The notes beneath the pieces are model-generated. The model was given only the letters and a program-made list of their open reading frames with translations. It was not told where the DNA came from and ran no database searches. Position numbers and translations under genes: made by a program. This document shows positions 1-6,850 of a stretch of 14,448 nucleotides of DNA, one piece after another. Each line of letters starts with the position of its first letter. The stretch's first letter is position 1. The DNA comes from Burkholderiales bacterium UBA2459. GTDB lineage: Bacteria; Pseudomonadota; Gammaproteobacteria; Burkholderiales; Burkholderiaceae_E. Location of the stretch: positions 43,635 to 58,082 of the forward strand of contig DDPV01000015.1 in NCBI GenBank assembly GCA_002342365.1. Direction: 5' to 3'.

Positions 1-60
1 TGCTTAGTTGTTGGCTGGCTCGGCTGCTGGATGACTCGGTCGCTGGCTTGTAAGGTAGAT

Positions 61-105
61 TGTTCGGTAAAGGCCTGTTCGATAAAGGCTTGTTGGTTTA
101 AGGCT
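61..105. repeat. Three imperfect 15-bp tandem repeats across the 3' end of the sigma factor gene
   Basis: Three consecutive 15-base units start at 61, 76 and 91. They share the pattern TGTTsGrTwAAGGCy: unit 1 TGTTCGGTAAAGGCC, unit 2 TGTTCGATAAAGGCT, unit 3 TGTTGGTTTAAGGCT. The third unit contains the sigma factor stop codon (98-100, read as TAA on the minus strand), so the array lies mostly downstream of the gene. Fifteen is a multiple of three. On the minus strand the array stays open in two frames to the window edge, so it could also fall in the start of a following gene, for example an anti-sigma factor. No start codon is visible in either frame here. Confidence 0.7.
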
Positions 106-769
106 TTGATTTCCTGCCGCTTGCGATGTTGAGCTCACTTGCCTGCCCGTCTTCAGCCCTGTGCGCATCGCCTGCATGCGGCATGCCTTCTGGCTTGATC
201 GCCGATTCGTTCTGAAGCATGTGGGCAAGTCGCAACCTCGCCCGGTGCAGACGCGTGCGCAAGGTATTAAGTTCAATCCCCGCAATTGATGCAGCCTCCA
301 CATAGCTGCGCTCCTGAATATCCACCAGCAAGACTGCTTCACGAAACACAAAGGGCAACATCGCGATCGCCCGCCAAAGTGCGCGCTGGCTGGTTTCGCG
401 CTCAAGCCGATCCAGCGGGCCCGGTTCGCTTGCAGCGTCCGGGTCTCCCAAGCCAAAGTCCGCATCCGCTTCGGTGCTGACTTCGCGTCCCTGCCTGCGC
501 CACTGTGCAAGCAAGGCGTGTCGGGCAATGCCGGCCAGGTAGGCACCTAGGCTGCCGCGTTGCGGGTCAAAAGCCTGCGCCTGCTGCGCAAAACTTAAAA
601 ATGCATCGTGCAAGGCATCAGAGGCGGATTCCTCGCTCGCACCAAGCGCAAGCAGGTAGCGATAAACGGGGCCGCTATGGCGGCGATAAATCGGTTCCAG
701 GCCTTGCATACGCCCTTCACGCAACAAGACCAGTCCTTGCAGATCCTCTGCAGGGTTTTCAGCACTCAC
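98..769 (-). CDS. ECF-type RNA polymerase sigma factor (sigma-70 family)
   Basis: This is a 223-residue alternative sigma factor that would direct RNA polymerase to a small regulon, usually a stress or envelope response. Region 2 spans about residues 23-92: an EPIYRRH start, the ESASDALHDAFLSF helix that contacts the -10 element, and the GAYLAGIARHALLAQWRR end. Region 4 spans about 128-184: LPFVFREAVLL, then the helix-turn-helix ending NTLRTRLHRARLRL. A poorly conserved tail of about 37 residues follows, rich in Ala, Glu and Gly. The start is a GTG whose first two bases belong to the TGA of a short upstream reading frame (GTGA overlap), so translation may be coupled. AAAGG lies only a few bases before it. 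ECF genes are usually followed by an anti-sigma gene; here that position (bases 1-97 and beyond) is cut by the window edge. The family is clear; the regulon is unknown. Confidence 0.9.
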   Translation of the reverse strand: MSAENPAEDLQGLVLLREGRMQGLEPIYRRHSGPVYRYLLALGASEESASDALHDAFLSFAQQAQAFDPQRGSLGAYLAGIARHALLAQWRRQGREVSTEADADFGLGDPDAASEPGPLDRLERETSQRALWRAIAMLPFVFREAVLLVDIQERSYVEAASIAGIELNTLRTRLHRARLRLAHMLQNESAIKPEGMPHAGDAHRAEDGQASELNIASGRKSKP

Positions 770-831
770 CTTTGCATGGTTTGCAAACGCTCAGAAAGTT
801 CCCTGATACCGTCGGTGCCTGCATTATCCAT
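766..831 (-). CDS. Possible 21-codon leader peptide upstream of the ECF sigma gene
   Basis: A short frame runs from ATG (829-831) to TGA (766-768) and overlaps the sigma factor GTG by the GTGA tetranucleotide. GGGAA lies about six bases before the ATG, a tolerable ribosome-binding site. The peptide ends in ELSERLQTMQR and resembles no family I know. The same frame is open further upstream to an ATG at 961-963, so a 65-residue version is also possible. The only support is the stop/start overlap and the SD-like sequence. It may be a chance frame. Confidence 0.25.
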   Translation of the reverse strand: MDNAGTDGIRELSERLQTMQR

Positions 832-983
832 GTGGTTCCCGAAAAAACCGCTCCGATCGCAAGACCGCCGCCGCCACCGCGATGAAAAACCACCGGCAGG
901 CTTGGCAGAGGCGCAGTCCTGGTGAATGATGCTGCTTGCGCATCGTCGATCATGGTCGTGCATTTGCGCGAAAGGATAAATAC
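770..983. promoter_or_regulatory. Divergent intergenic region between the sigma factor and serine hydrolase genes
   Basis: These 214 bases separate two genes transcribed away from each other, so both promoters should lie here. Nothing matches a strong sigma-70 promoter. On the minus strand GGAAC occurs twice (about 835-839 and 797-801). This resembles ECF -35 elements and would fit autoregulation, but I cannot find a convincing matching -10 element for either. The right end carries the ribosome-binding site AAAGGA (971-976) for the serine hydrolase. The possible leader frame of the sigma gene also lies in this region. Confidence 0.35.
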
Positions 984-2198
984 ATGGATTTCCCCCTGGT
1001 TTTTACGCCTATTGAAGATGCACCTCAAGCCTCGCTCGGACTGAGCGCATCGAGCCTTGAACCGCTTTATGCGGCGATCCAAGGGCATATCGAAGAGGGA
1101 CGGTATCCTGGCTGCCAGCTTGCGCTTGCCTGGCAAGGGCGCTTGCTGGTCGATCGAAGTTTCGGCATGGCACGACTTGGCAAGCGCGAAAGCCTAGAGC
1201 CCAATGCGCAGCCGGTATCGCCTGACCCGAACCTCGATGATCAGGCCGTTGTGGCGCGTCCGGACCACCTCTGGCTTTTGTATTCGAACACGAAAGTGCT
1301 GATCGCAGCCGCGCTTTGGAAGCTTGCCGAGAACGGCCAGTTGCGCTTTGGCGATCCGGTATCAGCCTATTTACCTTCATTTTCTCGACACGGAAAAGGC
1401 GGCATCACGCTTTATCACCTGATCACCCATCAGGCCGGGTTTCCGCATGCCGAGGTGCCGGCATCGATGTGGCATGACATGTCGCAGGTTGCCGAGTTTT
1501 ATGCCGATGTGGTGCCAGAGTGGGTCGCCGGTAGCCGGGTGCACTACCACGGGTTGAGCGCCCACTGGGTGCTCGCACTGGTCATGGAGGCTGTCACCGG
1601 TCAGCGATTCCAGGATGCGGTTCGACGCCTGGTGCTTGAACCCCTGGGTCTGGCGCAGGATTTGCTCATGGGTATATCGGGCAGCGCAAAAGAACGTATG
1701 AGTTTTTTGTATGAACCCGATCCCGAACGCCCGGGAAGCCTGCGCTTGCGTTCTGAAAGCAGTAGCGAAACCTGGCAGCGAAGCGCTGTGCCGGGCGGTG
1801 GCGCCTACGGAACGGCTCGCGGCATGGCAGCGCTTTATCAAATGATGCTCATGGGTGGTCGGCTCAACGGTGTGCAGTGGATTTCGCCACGCACCCTGGC
1901 CTATGCGATTCGTAACCACACGGGCGATCGCGTCGATCAGTTCATGGGAATTCCGATGCATCGCGGGTTGGGGCCGCATATGCGCGGGCACAGCCTGTCG
2001 ATCCGGGGGCTTGGTGACATCGCACCGGCCGACACGTTCGGACACGGCGGCGTCGGCACCTCGTATTGCTGGGGCGATCCCCAAAGCGGGCTCTCAATGG
2101 CCTACATCACCAATGCGCGGATTCCAGAGCCTTGGCACTCGTGGCGATTGAATCAGATTTCAAATCTGGTGCACGCTGCGATCAGGCCGCTGGGTTGA
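984..2198 (+). CDS. Serine hydrolase of the beta-lactamase class C / esterase family VIII / S12 peptidase fold
   Basis: A 404-residue enzyme of the AmpC-like superfamily, whose members hydrolyse esters, beta-lactams or D-amino-acid peptides through an acyl-serine intermediate. The S-x-x-K motif is SNTK at residues 101-104, after WLLY. The Tyr motif is YHG at 188-190 (VHYHGLSAHW), where class C beta-lactamases have YxN. The third motif is HGG at 354-356 (FGHGGVGTSY). The sequence between these motifs (PGGGAYGTARGMAAL) is also typical of the fold. There is no signal peptide, so it is probably cytoplasmic, which argues against a true periplasmic beta-lactamase. I chose the ATG at 984 because AAAGGA lies eight bases before it; an in-frame TTG at 936 has nothing comparable. 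The gene ends seven bases before the PLP enzyme gene, with which it probably forms an operon. The substrate is unknown; carboxylesterase or D-aminopeptidase are the main options. Confidence 0.88.
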   Translation: MDFPLVFTPIEDAPQASLGLSASSLEPLYAAIQGHIEEGRYPGCQLALAWQGRLLVDRSFGMARLGKRESLEPNAQPVSPDPNLDDQAVVARPDHLWLLYSNTKVLIAAALWKLAENGQLRFGDPVSAYLPSFSRHGKGGITLYHLITHQAGFPHAEVPASMWHDMSQVAEFYADVVPEWVAGSRVHYHGLSAHWVLALVMEAVTGQRFQDAVRRLVLEPLGLAQDLLMGISGSAKERMSFLYEPDPERPGSLRLRSESSSETWQRSAVPGGGAYGTARGMAALYQMMLMGGRLNGVQWISPRTLAYAIRNHTGDRVDQFMGIPMHRGLGPHMRGHSLSIRGLGDIAPADTFGHGGVGTSYCWGDPQSGLSMAYITNARIPEPWHSWRLNQISNLVHAAIRPLG

Positions 2199-2205
2199 TG
2201 CGCAC

Positions 2206-3585
2206 ATGCCAAGTTTGTTGTCCATTGAGCAGGAATGGCTTGACGCCAGCTTCAAGGGCTTTCCGCTTGATCATCAACCCTTCACCGTGGCGCAAACGGC
2301 AAAACAGGGCTTGAATCTTTTACGTGGCGATCTGCCTTTTCCCTGTGCAGTCTTGCGCGAGAAGGCGCTTTTGCACAACAGTCGCTGGTACGCCGCTTTT
2401 GCAAGCGAAATGGGTATCGACTTTGCCCCGCACGGCAAAACCACCATGGCGCCGCAAATCTTTGCGCAACAATTGCGTGATGGCGCCTGGGGAATCACCG
2501 TTGGCACGGTGCAACAAGCCTGGATTGCGCTGGATGCGGGCGTGCCGCGGGTTTTGATGGCCAATCAGATTGCCTCGGCCGGTGAGGCTCAACGTTGGCT
2601 GACGATGATGGCGCGTTATCCGCAATCGCGCCTGTTGAGCCTACTTGATTCGGCTGAGCAATTGCGCATGCTCGGTGATGCTGCATTGCGTTGGGAAGCC
2701 AGGCATGGCCAAAAGGCTCCGGCCATCGAGGTTTTGGTTGAACTGGGTCGAGTGGGCGGACGAACCGGTTGCCGAAGCGTCCCGGAGGCCTTGGCGCTTG
2801 CGCTTGCGGTCGGGCAAACAAAAGCTTTGCGCTTGGTGGGGGTTGAGGCCTACGAGGGCCTTGCTGCCAGTGGCGAGAGTGAAAAAGACGATCGCATGGT
2901 GCGCGGGTGGATGCAATCGCTGCTTGGACTTGTGCGCGCCATCGACGAGGCTGGCGGCTGGGATGGTGAAGAAATCATTGTGTCTGCCGGTGGCTCTTCG
3001 GTGTTTGATCTAGTGGCCAAAGCCCTGACCGAAGCCAGAAATCAGCTTGCGATGGCAAGCAAGTTACGGATCATCTTACGGTCCGGTTGTTATATCACGC
3101 ATGACGATGGAAACTACCAGCGCCTGCAACAGGCCATGGAAGGCCGAGGTCTAAGCAAAACCATCCGGGAAGGCTTGATCCTGGACTGCTGCGATTCGCC
3201 GCTTCATAGCGGCTTTTTTCGGGGCTCAAGACAGGGCGGACTGCAACCCGCGCTTGAAGTGTGGGCTAGCGTGCAGTCGCGTCCCGAACCCGGGCTTGCG
3301 CTTGTGACCATGGGGCGTCGTGATGCGGGCTTTGACAGTGGACTGCCCAAGCCAGTGCTTTGCTACCGACAATCATCGCTTGAGCCTGCTTCGCAACACT
3401 GGCAGCTTCAAGCGATGAATGACCAACATGCCTATTTGCACATCGCAGCCGAGGATGACTTGCACGTGGGTGATCTCATAGGCTTTGGTGTTTCCCACCC
3501 GTGCACAAGCTTTGACAAGTGGCGTCTTTTTTGGGTCATCGATGAGCAATACAATGTGATTTCTGCAATCCGCACGTTTTTCTAG
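2206..3585 (+). CDS. PLP-dependent D-amino acid deaminase / D-threonine aldolase-like enzyme (fold III)
   Basis: A 459-residue enzyme with an alanine-racemase-type N-terminal barrel and a D-serine-dehydratase-like C-terminal domain. The PLP-binding lysine is Lys78 in FAPHGKTTMAP, the family's most conserved stretch. Later barrel motifs include VLVELGRVGGRTGCR and GVEAYEG. The C-terminal domain ends with GVSHPCTSFDKW, where His431 and Cys433 match the zinc ligands of eukaryotic-type D-serine dehydratase and D-threonine aldolase. The family breaks down D-amino acids or beta-hydroxy-D-amino acids, giving oxo-acids plus ammonia, or glycine plus an aldehyde. The length fits the longer form often named amino acid deaminase in Betaproteobacteria. 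The ATG at 2206 lies seven bases after the serine hydrolase stop. No good ribosome-binding site is visible, so translation is probably coupled. The exact substrate cannot be read from the sequence. Confidence 0.88.
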   Translation: MPSLLSIEQEWLDASFKGFPLDHQPFTVAQTAKQGLNLLRGDLPFPCAVLREKALLHNSRWYAAFASEMGIDFAPHGKTTMAPQIFAQQLRDGAWGITVGTVQQAWIALDAGVPRVLMANQIASAGEAQRWLTMMARYPQSRLLSLLDSAEQLRMLGDAALRWEARHGQKAPAIEVLVELGRVGGRTGCRSVPEALALALAVGQTKALRLVGVEAYEGLAASGESEKDDRMVRGWMQSLLGLVRAIDEAGGWDGEEIIVSAGGSSVFDLVAKALTEARNQLAMASKLRIILRSGCYITHDDGNYQRLQQAMEGRGLSKTIREGLILDCCDSPLHSGFFRGSRQGGLQPALEVWASVQSRPEPGLALVTMGRRDAGFDSGLPKPVLCYRQSSLEPASQHWQLQAMNDQHAYLHIAAEDDLHVGDLIGFGVSHPCTSFDKWRLFWVIDEQYNVISAIRTFF

Positions 3586-3704
3586 TGTGTTGCTCAGATG
3601 CACTTCTTGTGATCAATCGCATCGTTTGGCGCGGTATGACAGGCTGTGCTGAAGTCAAGGCCCAGCGTGATGCGGAGGCAGTTGCCCTACTCTAACCATT
3701 GACC

Positions 3705-3711
3705 TAAGGAG
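3705..3711 (+). promoter_or_regulatory. Strong ribosome-binding site of the TerB-like gene
   Basis: TAAGGAG is a near-perfect Shine-Dalgarno sequence six bases before the ATG at 3718. It fixes that start and suggests efficient translation. The gap from the previous gene (3586-3717) is otherwise featureless: I see no clear hairpin terminator and no strong promoter. Confidence 0.75.
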
Positions 3712-3717
3712 TCGAAT

Positions 3718-4134
3718 ATGGGTTTGTTTGATATGTTTAAAAGCGAGCCTCCGAAGCTGAGTCCGCGCATGGCCCTGGCTGTTGGTCTCTTGCATATGAT
3801 GGCGGCGGACGGCCAGATTGAAGAAGAGGAAATCGGCCAGCTGCAAAGCGTGGTCGGCGGTAACCGAGAGTTACTGGAGACAGCGGTCAAGTATTGGCGC
3901 GCAGTGAACTTTGAGCAGTATTTGCAAGCCGCACCGGCTGTGTTGAACGAGGATCAAAGGCTATGCCTGCTGGTAAACGCTTGCGACTCTTTGCTTTCTG
4001 ACGGGGTGGCTGCGCCTCAGGAGCAAACCATGTTCGGCCGCTTGCTCAACGCCATGTCGGTGACCGAGGATCAGTTCCGTCCGTATTTTCAGGCAATCGC
4101 TGTAAAAAACAACCGTTCAGTTTTTGGTAGCTAA
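3718..4134 (+). CDS. TerB-like (tellurite resistance B domain) protein
   Basis: A 138-residue, mainly helical soluble protein. Two acidic repeats typical of TerB domains can be seen. The first is MAADGQIEEEEIGQL (residues 29-42), with Asp31 and a run of glutamates. The second is LLSDGVAAPQEQTMFGRLL (92-110), with Asp95 and Glu102. In the family these acidic loops sit on a helical bundle and are thought to bind metal. No signal peptide or membrane segment is present. Neighbours give no help: no other ter genes (terA, terC, terD, terZ) are in the window, so a role in tellurite resistance should not be assumed. Many such stand-alone TerB-domain proteins have no known function. It converges with dinB, with 57 bases between the stops. 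Confidence 0.8.
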   Translation: MGLFDMFKSEPPKLSPRMALAVGLLHMMAADGQIEEEEIGQLQSVVGGNRELLETAVKYWRAVNFEQYLQAAPAVLNEDQRLCLLVNACDSLLSDGVAAPQEQTMFGRLLNAMSVTEDQFRPYFQAIAVKNNRSVFGS

Positions 4135-4191
4135 TCGATTCGCTGCGTTTTGGCGCTAAGGGCGATTCTCAAGCTGTGCTTTCTGGCTCGT

Positions 4192-5505
4192 TCATGGCAG
4201 CGCTGGCTCAAGCTCAGGCCACAGTGCATGCTGAGAAGCTGCGACTGGCTGAAGTTGCTCGGGGTCAGTGGCTGCCTGGTGGTTTGAACGTAGCGCATCA
4301 GCAAGGGCGGTCGCTGCAAGATGCCGCGGGCTGAGGCGGGTTGCTTTCACACCAAGCAACCGGATACGGCGATCGAACACAAACCGCTTTAAACATTGAC
4401 CGGCCCAGGACCGGATCCGTGCCGGATCATCGGTGGGCTCAGCAAAGCTCACATCGCGGGTGCTGGTTTTGAATTGATCGTTACGAATTTTGACGCTGAC
4501 CGAACGACACAGGCGCTGTTTGGCCTGTAGATCCGCTGCAAGCTGATGGCAGAGCGCGGTAAACCGCTCGCTCAGGGCTTGACGGTCATGACTCGGATGC
4601 ATATCGCGCTCGAGCGTGGTTTCGCGGCTGATCGAGATGGGTTCGCTTGCCAAAACCATGGGACGCTCATCGATGCCCCAACTCGCTTCAATCAACCATC
4701 GGCCGTGGCTTGCGCCGAATCGCGCCTGTAAGCTGGCCGGATCGCTCTTGGCGAGTTGGCCAATAAGATCAAGACCAAGGGCTTTGAGTTTCTCGGCGGT
4801 TCGCGGCCCAACGCCGTGTAGACGTGACACCGGCAGTGGCCAGAGCACCGCTTGGACCGAATCGCTGTGCAACTGACTCAGCCCCATGGGTTTTTCAAGC
4901 TCGCTTGCCAGCTTGGCCAGCAGTTTGTTGGGTGCCAGGCCAATCGAACAACTCAGCCCGGTGTCTTTGAAAATGGCAGCCTGAAGCGAGCGCGCTACGG
5001 TGATCGCTTCATCGCGATGGGAACAGTGGCTCAGATCGATATAAACCTCGTCAATGCCGCGGTCTTCAATGGCTAAACCCTGCGCGCGGATCAAAGCTTT
5101 GAAGCGCCTTGAGTATTCGCGGTAGCGTTCAAAGTCAGCAGCGAGCAAGATCGCCTCCGGGCAGCGCTCAGCGGCCTTCATCAGGCCCATGCCCGATCCA
5201 ATGCCATAAGCCCTTGCGGCATAACTTGCGGTGGTAATAACCCCGCGACCCTGGTACTGCGCAAGGCGTGGCATCGATTGCGCTTCGATGGCCTCGTGCG
5301 AGCCGAATCGTGTTTCAAGCGCCTGCATCTGTTGGATGATCGACTTTGACCGTCCGCCTACCACCACCGCAAGCCCTTGAAGTTGCGGAAATCGCAAGAG
5401 CTCAACCGATGCGAAAAAAGCATCCATGTCCAGGTGCGCAATCAGCCGGTCGCTGGGTTTGCCGGTCTTAGCCTGCCCCTGAATTGCGGGTGTGCACGCT
5501 TGCAT
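4192..5505 (-). CDS. dinB: DNA polymerase IV (Y-family translesion polymerase)
   Basis: A 437-residue error-prone polymerase that copies damaged DNA. Catalytic carboxylates are visible: Asp26 in HLDMDAFFASVE, and Asp152-Glu153 in GIDEVYIDLS. Phe30-Phe31 occupies the region of the steric gate that excludes ribonucleotides. The thumb carries SIGLAPNKLLAKLASE, and VSRLHGVGPRTAEKLKALG is the helix-hairpin-helix. The little-finger domain follows and ends RIRLLGVKATRLS. About 36 extra residues (51-86) separate VVVGG from GRGVITTASY compared with E. coli DinB; such insertions occur in betaproteobacterial Pol IV. No clear beta-clamp-binding QxxLF tail is seen at the C terminus. I chose the ATG at 5505, with only a weak AATAGG upstream. 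A LexA-type operator (CTGT-N8-ACAG) was looked for upstream and not found, so SOS control is not shown. Confidence 0.95.
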   Translation of the reverse strand: MQACTPAIQGQAKTGKPSDRLIAHLDMDAFFASVELLRFPQLQGLAVVVGGRSKSIIQQMQALETRFGSHEAIEAQSMPRLAQYQGRGVITTASYAARAYGIGSGMGLMKAAERCPEAILLAADFERYREYSRRFKALIRAQGLAIEDRGIDEVYIDLSHCSHRDEAITVARSLQAAIFKDTGLSCSIGLAPNKLLAKLASELEKPMGLSQLHSDSVQAVLWPLPVSRLHGVGPRTAEKLKALGLDLIGQLAKSDPASLQARFGASHGRWLIEASWGIDERPMVLASEPISISRETTLERDMHPSHDRQALSERFTALCHQLAADLQAKQRLCRSVSVKIRNDQFKTSTRDVSFAEPTDDPARIRSWAGQCLKRFVFDRRIRLLGVKATRLSPRHLAATALADALRSNHQAATDPEQLQPVAASQHALWPELEPALP

Positions 5506-5580
5506 GAAGCCTATTGCCCCCAGATCACAGGGATGCGGCGATAATCAGTCGGATCGTGTATCAATTATGAGAGCTCCACT
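5506..5580. promoter_or_regulatory. Divergent promoter region between dinB and the ABC importer genes
   Basis: These 75 bases must hold promoters for dinB (leftward) and the binding-protein gene (rightward). Rightward, GATAAT at 5540-5545 resembles a -10 box, but the best -35 candidate (TTGCCC, 5514-5519) is 20 bases away, longer than normal spacing. GAGAG near 5569-5573 is the likely ribosome-binding site for the GTG start at 5581. No LexA box is visible. Confidence 0.35.
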
Positions 5581-6783
5581 GTGAATACGCCCGCAGCAAT
5601 TGCTTTGATCATTTGCCTGAGTCTTTCAGCATTTTCCGTCCAGGCTCAGGGCGCTCCGCCGATCCGAATTGGCGAGATCAACAGTTATAAAGCACAAGCA
5701 GCCTTTTTGGAACCCTACCGCAAAGGCATGGATCTGGCGCTTGAGGAGGTTAATGCTTCCGGAGGCGTTCTCGGGCGCAAGCTGCAAGTGATTTATCGTG
5801 ATGACAACGCTTCGCCGGCCGATGCGGTGCGCGCTGCAGAAGAATTACTCAGCGCCGAAAAAGTTGACGTTCTGGCAGGTACCTTTTTGTCGCATGTCGG
5901 TTTGGCTGTCTCAGACCTGGCGCGTCAACGCAAAGTACTCTTCCTCGCCTCGGAGCCGCTGACCGATAAGCTCGTGTGGCAGCAGGGCCATCGTTACACA
6001 TTCCGTTTGCGCCCATCGACCTACATGCAGGTGGATATGCTGATTGCTGAAGCGGTTGCGCTCAAGCGAAAGCGTTGGGCCTTGGTTTATCCGAATTACG
6101 AATACGGTCAATCGGCCATTGCCAGCTTCAAGTCAAGACTGAAGGCTTTGCAACCTGAGGTTGAATTTGTTGCTGAGCAGGCAACTCCGCTGGGCAAGCT
6201 TGACGCCGGCCCGGTGGTTCAAGCCTTGGTGGAGGCCAAAGCAGATGCGATTTTCAATGTACTTTTCGGCGCCGATCTGGCCAAGTTTGTACGCGAGGGC
6301 AGCAACCGCGGGCTGTTTGAGAAAAGCCCTGTGGTCAGTTTGCTCACCGGCGAGCCCGAGTATCTCGATCCCTTGCGTGCTGAAGCTCCGGTTGGCTGGA
6401 TTGTGACCGGCTATCCCTGGTATGCCATCGACACAGCAGCGCACAAGCGTTTTGCAGAAGCCTATCAGCAGCGTTATAAAGATTATCCAAGACTTGGATC
6501 GGTTGTTGGCTACAGCACCATCAAGGCATTGGCTGCCGGACTGAAGGCTGCTGGGTCAGCTGACACGGAAAAGCTTGTGAATGCGATGCAGGGTCTTGAG
6601 TTTGAAACCCCTTTTGGCGCCGCGCGCTTTCGGGCGATCGATCACCAAAGCACCATGGGCGCTTATGTGGGCCGGATTGCGGTGCAGTCCGGCAAAGGGG
6701 TGATGCAACAGATTCGTTATGCGGACGGCGCAAAGCACCTGCCAGGCGATGATCAGGTGCGACAGTTGCGACCCAAACCCTAG
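5581..6783 (+). CDS. Periplasmic substrate-binding protein of a branched-chain amino acid-type ABC transporter
   Basis: A 400-residue Leu/Ile/Val-type binding protein that would capture the solute in the periplasm and deliver it to the downstream permease. Residues 1-22 form a signal peptide with probable cleavage VQA|QG; its n-region carries no Lys or Arg, which is unusual. The mature start IRIGEINSYK and the segment DLALEEVNASGGVLGRKLQVIYRDDNASP are typical of the family, as are the later LVYPNYEYGQSA and the closing VGYSTIKAL region. The start is GTG at 5581; an in-frame stop at 5542 with no other start between leaves it as the only good choice. The gene lies 67 bases before the fused permease. 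The ligand cannot be named; this family also binds amides, aromatic acids and urea. The assignment to an importer is firm. Confidence 0.92.
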   Translation: MNTPAAIALIICLSLSAFSVQAQGAPPIRIGEINSYKAQAAFLEPYRKGMDLALEEVNASGGVLGRKLQVIYRDDNASPADAVRAAEELLSAEKVDVLAGTFLSHVGLAVSDLARQRKVLFLASEPLTDKLVWQQGHRYTFRLRPSTYMQVDMLIAEAVALKRKRWALVYPNYEYGQSAIASFKSRLKALQPEVEFVAEQATPLGKLDAGPVVQALVEAKADAIFNVLFGADLAKFVREGSNRGLFEKSPVVSLLTGEPEYLDPLRAEAPVGWIVTGYPWYAIDTAAHKRFAEAYQQRYKDYPRLGSVVGYSTIKALAAGLKAAGSADTEKLVNAMQGLEFETPFGAARFRAIDHQSTMGAYVGRIAVQSGKGVMQQIRYADGAKHLPGDDQVRQLRPKP

Positions 6784-6850
6784 CTTGTCCCAGGAGCGAA
6801 GCGCCGGCTTCAATGGCCCAGGCTTAAGCGCCGTGCCTTGCGTTTGAACG

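Noticed and set aside
759..1136. 125-codon minus-strand frame spanning the divergent region
   Set aside because: It overlaps the start of the serine hydrolase and the start of the sigma factor and resembles no protein family; treated as chance. Only the short frame that abuts the sigma start was kept as a weak candidate.
1377..2084. Long open frame (235 codons) antisense to the serine hydrolase gene
   Set aside because: It lies wholly inside a gene with clear catalytic motifs, has no recognisable domain, and its residue composition (rich in Arg, His, Ala, Pro) is that of an antisense shadow.
984..2198. The serine hydrolase as a beta-lactam resistance gene
   Set aside because: There is no signal peptide, the Tyr motif is YHG rather than YxN, and the third motif is HGG rather than KTG. 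The neighbour is a metabolic PLP enzyme, so esterase or peptidase activity fits better.
3718..4134. The TerB-like gene as part of a tellurite resistance or phage defence cluster
   Set aside because: No other ter genes, defence genes or mobile-element signatures are in the window; the domain occurs alone in many ordinary genomes.
5506..5580. LexA box controlling dinB
   Set aside because: The nearest match (CTGTGATCTGGGGGCA on the minus strand) lacks the second half ACAG.
6799..6833. Repeated AAGCGCCG motif between the binding protein and permease genes as a REP-type element
   Set aside because: Two 8-base copies are not enough to define a repeat family; GC-rich words of this kind occur elsewhere in the window by chance.
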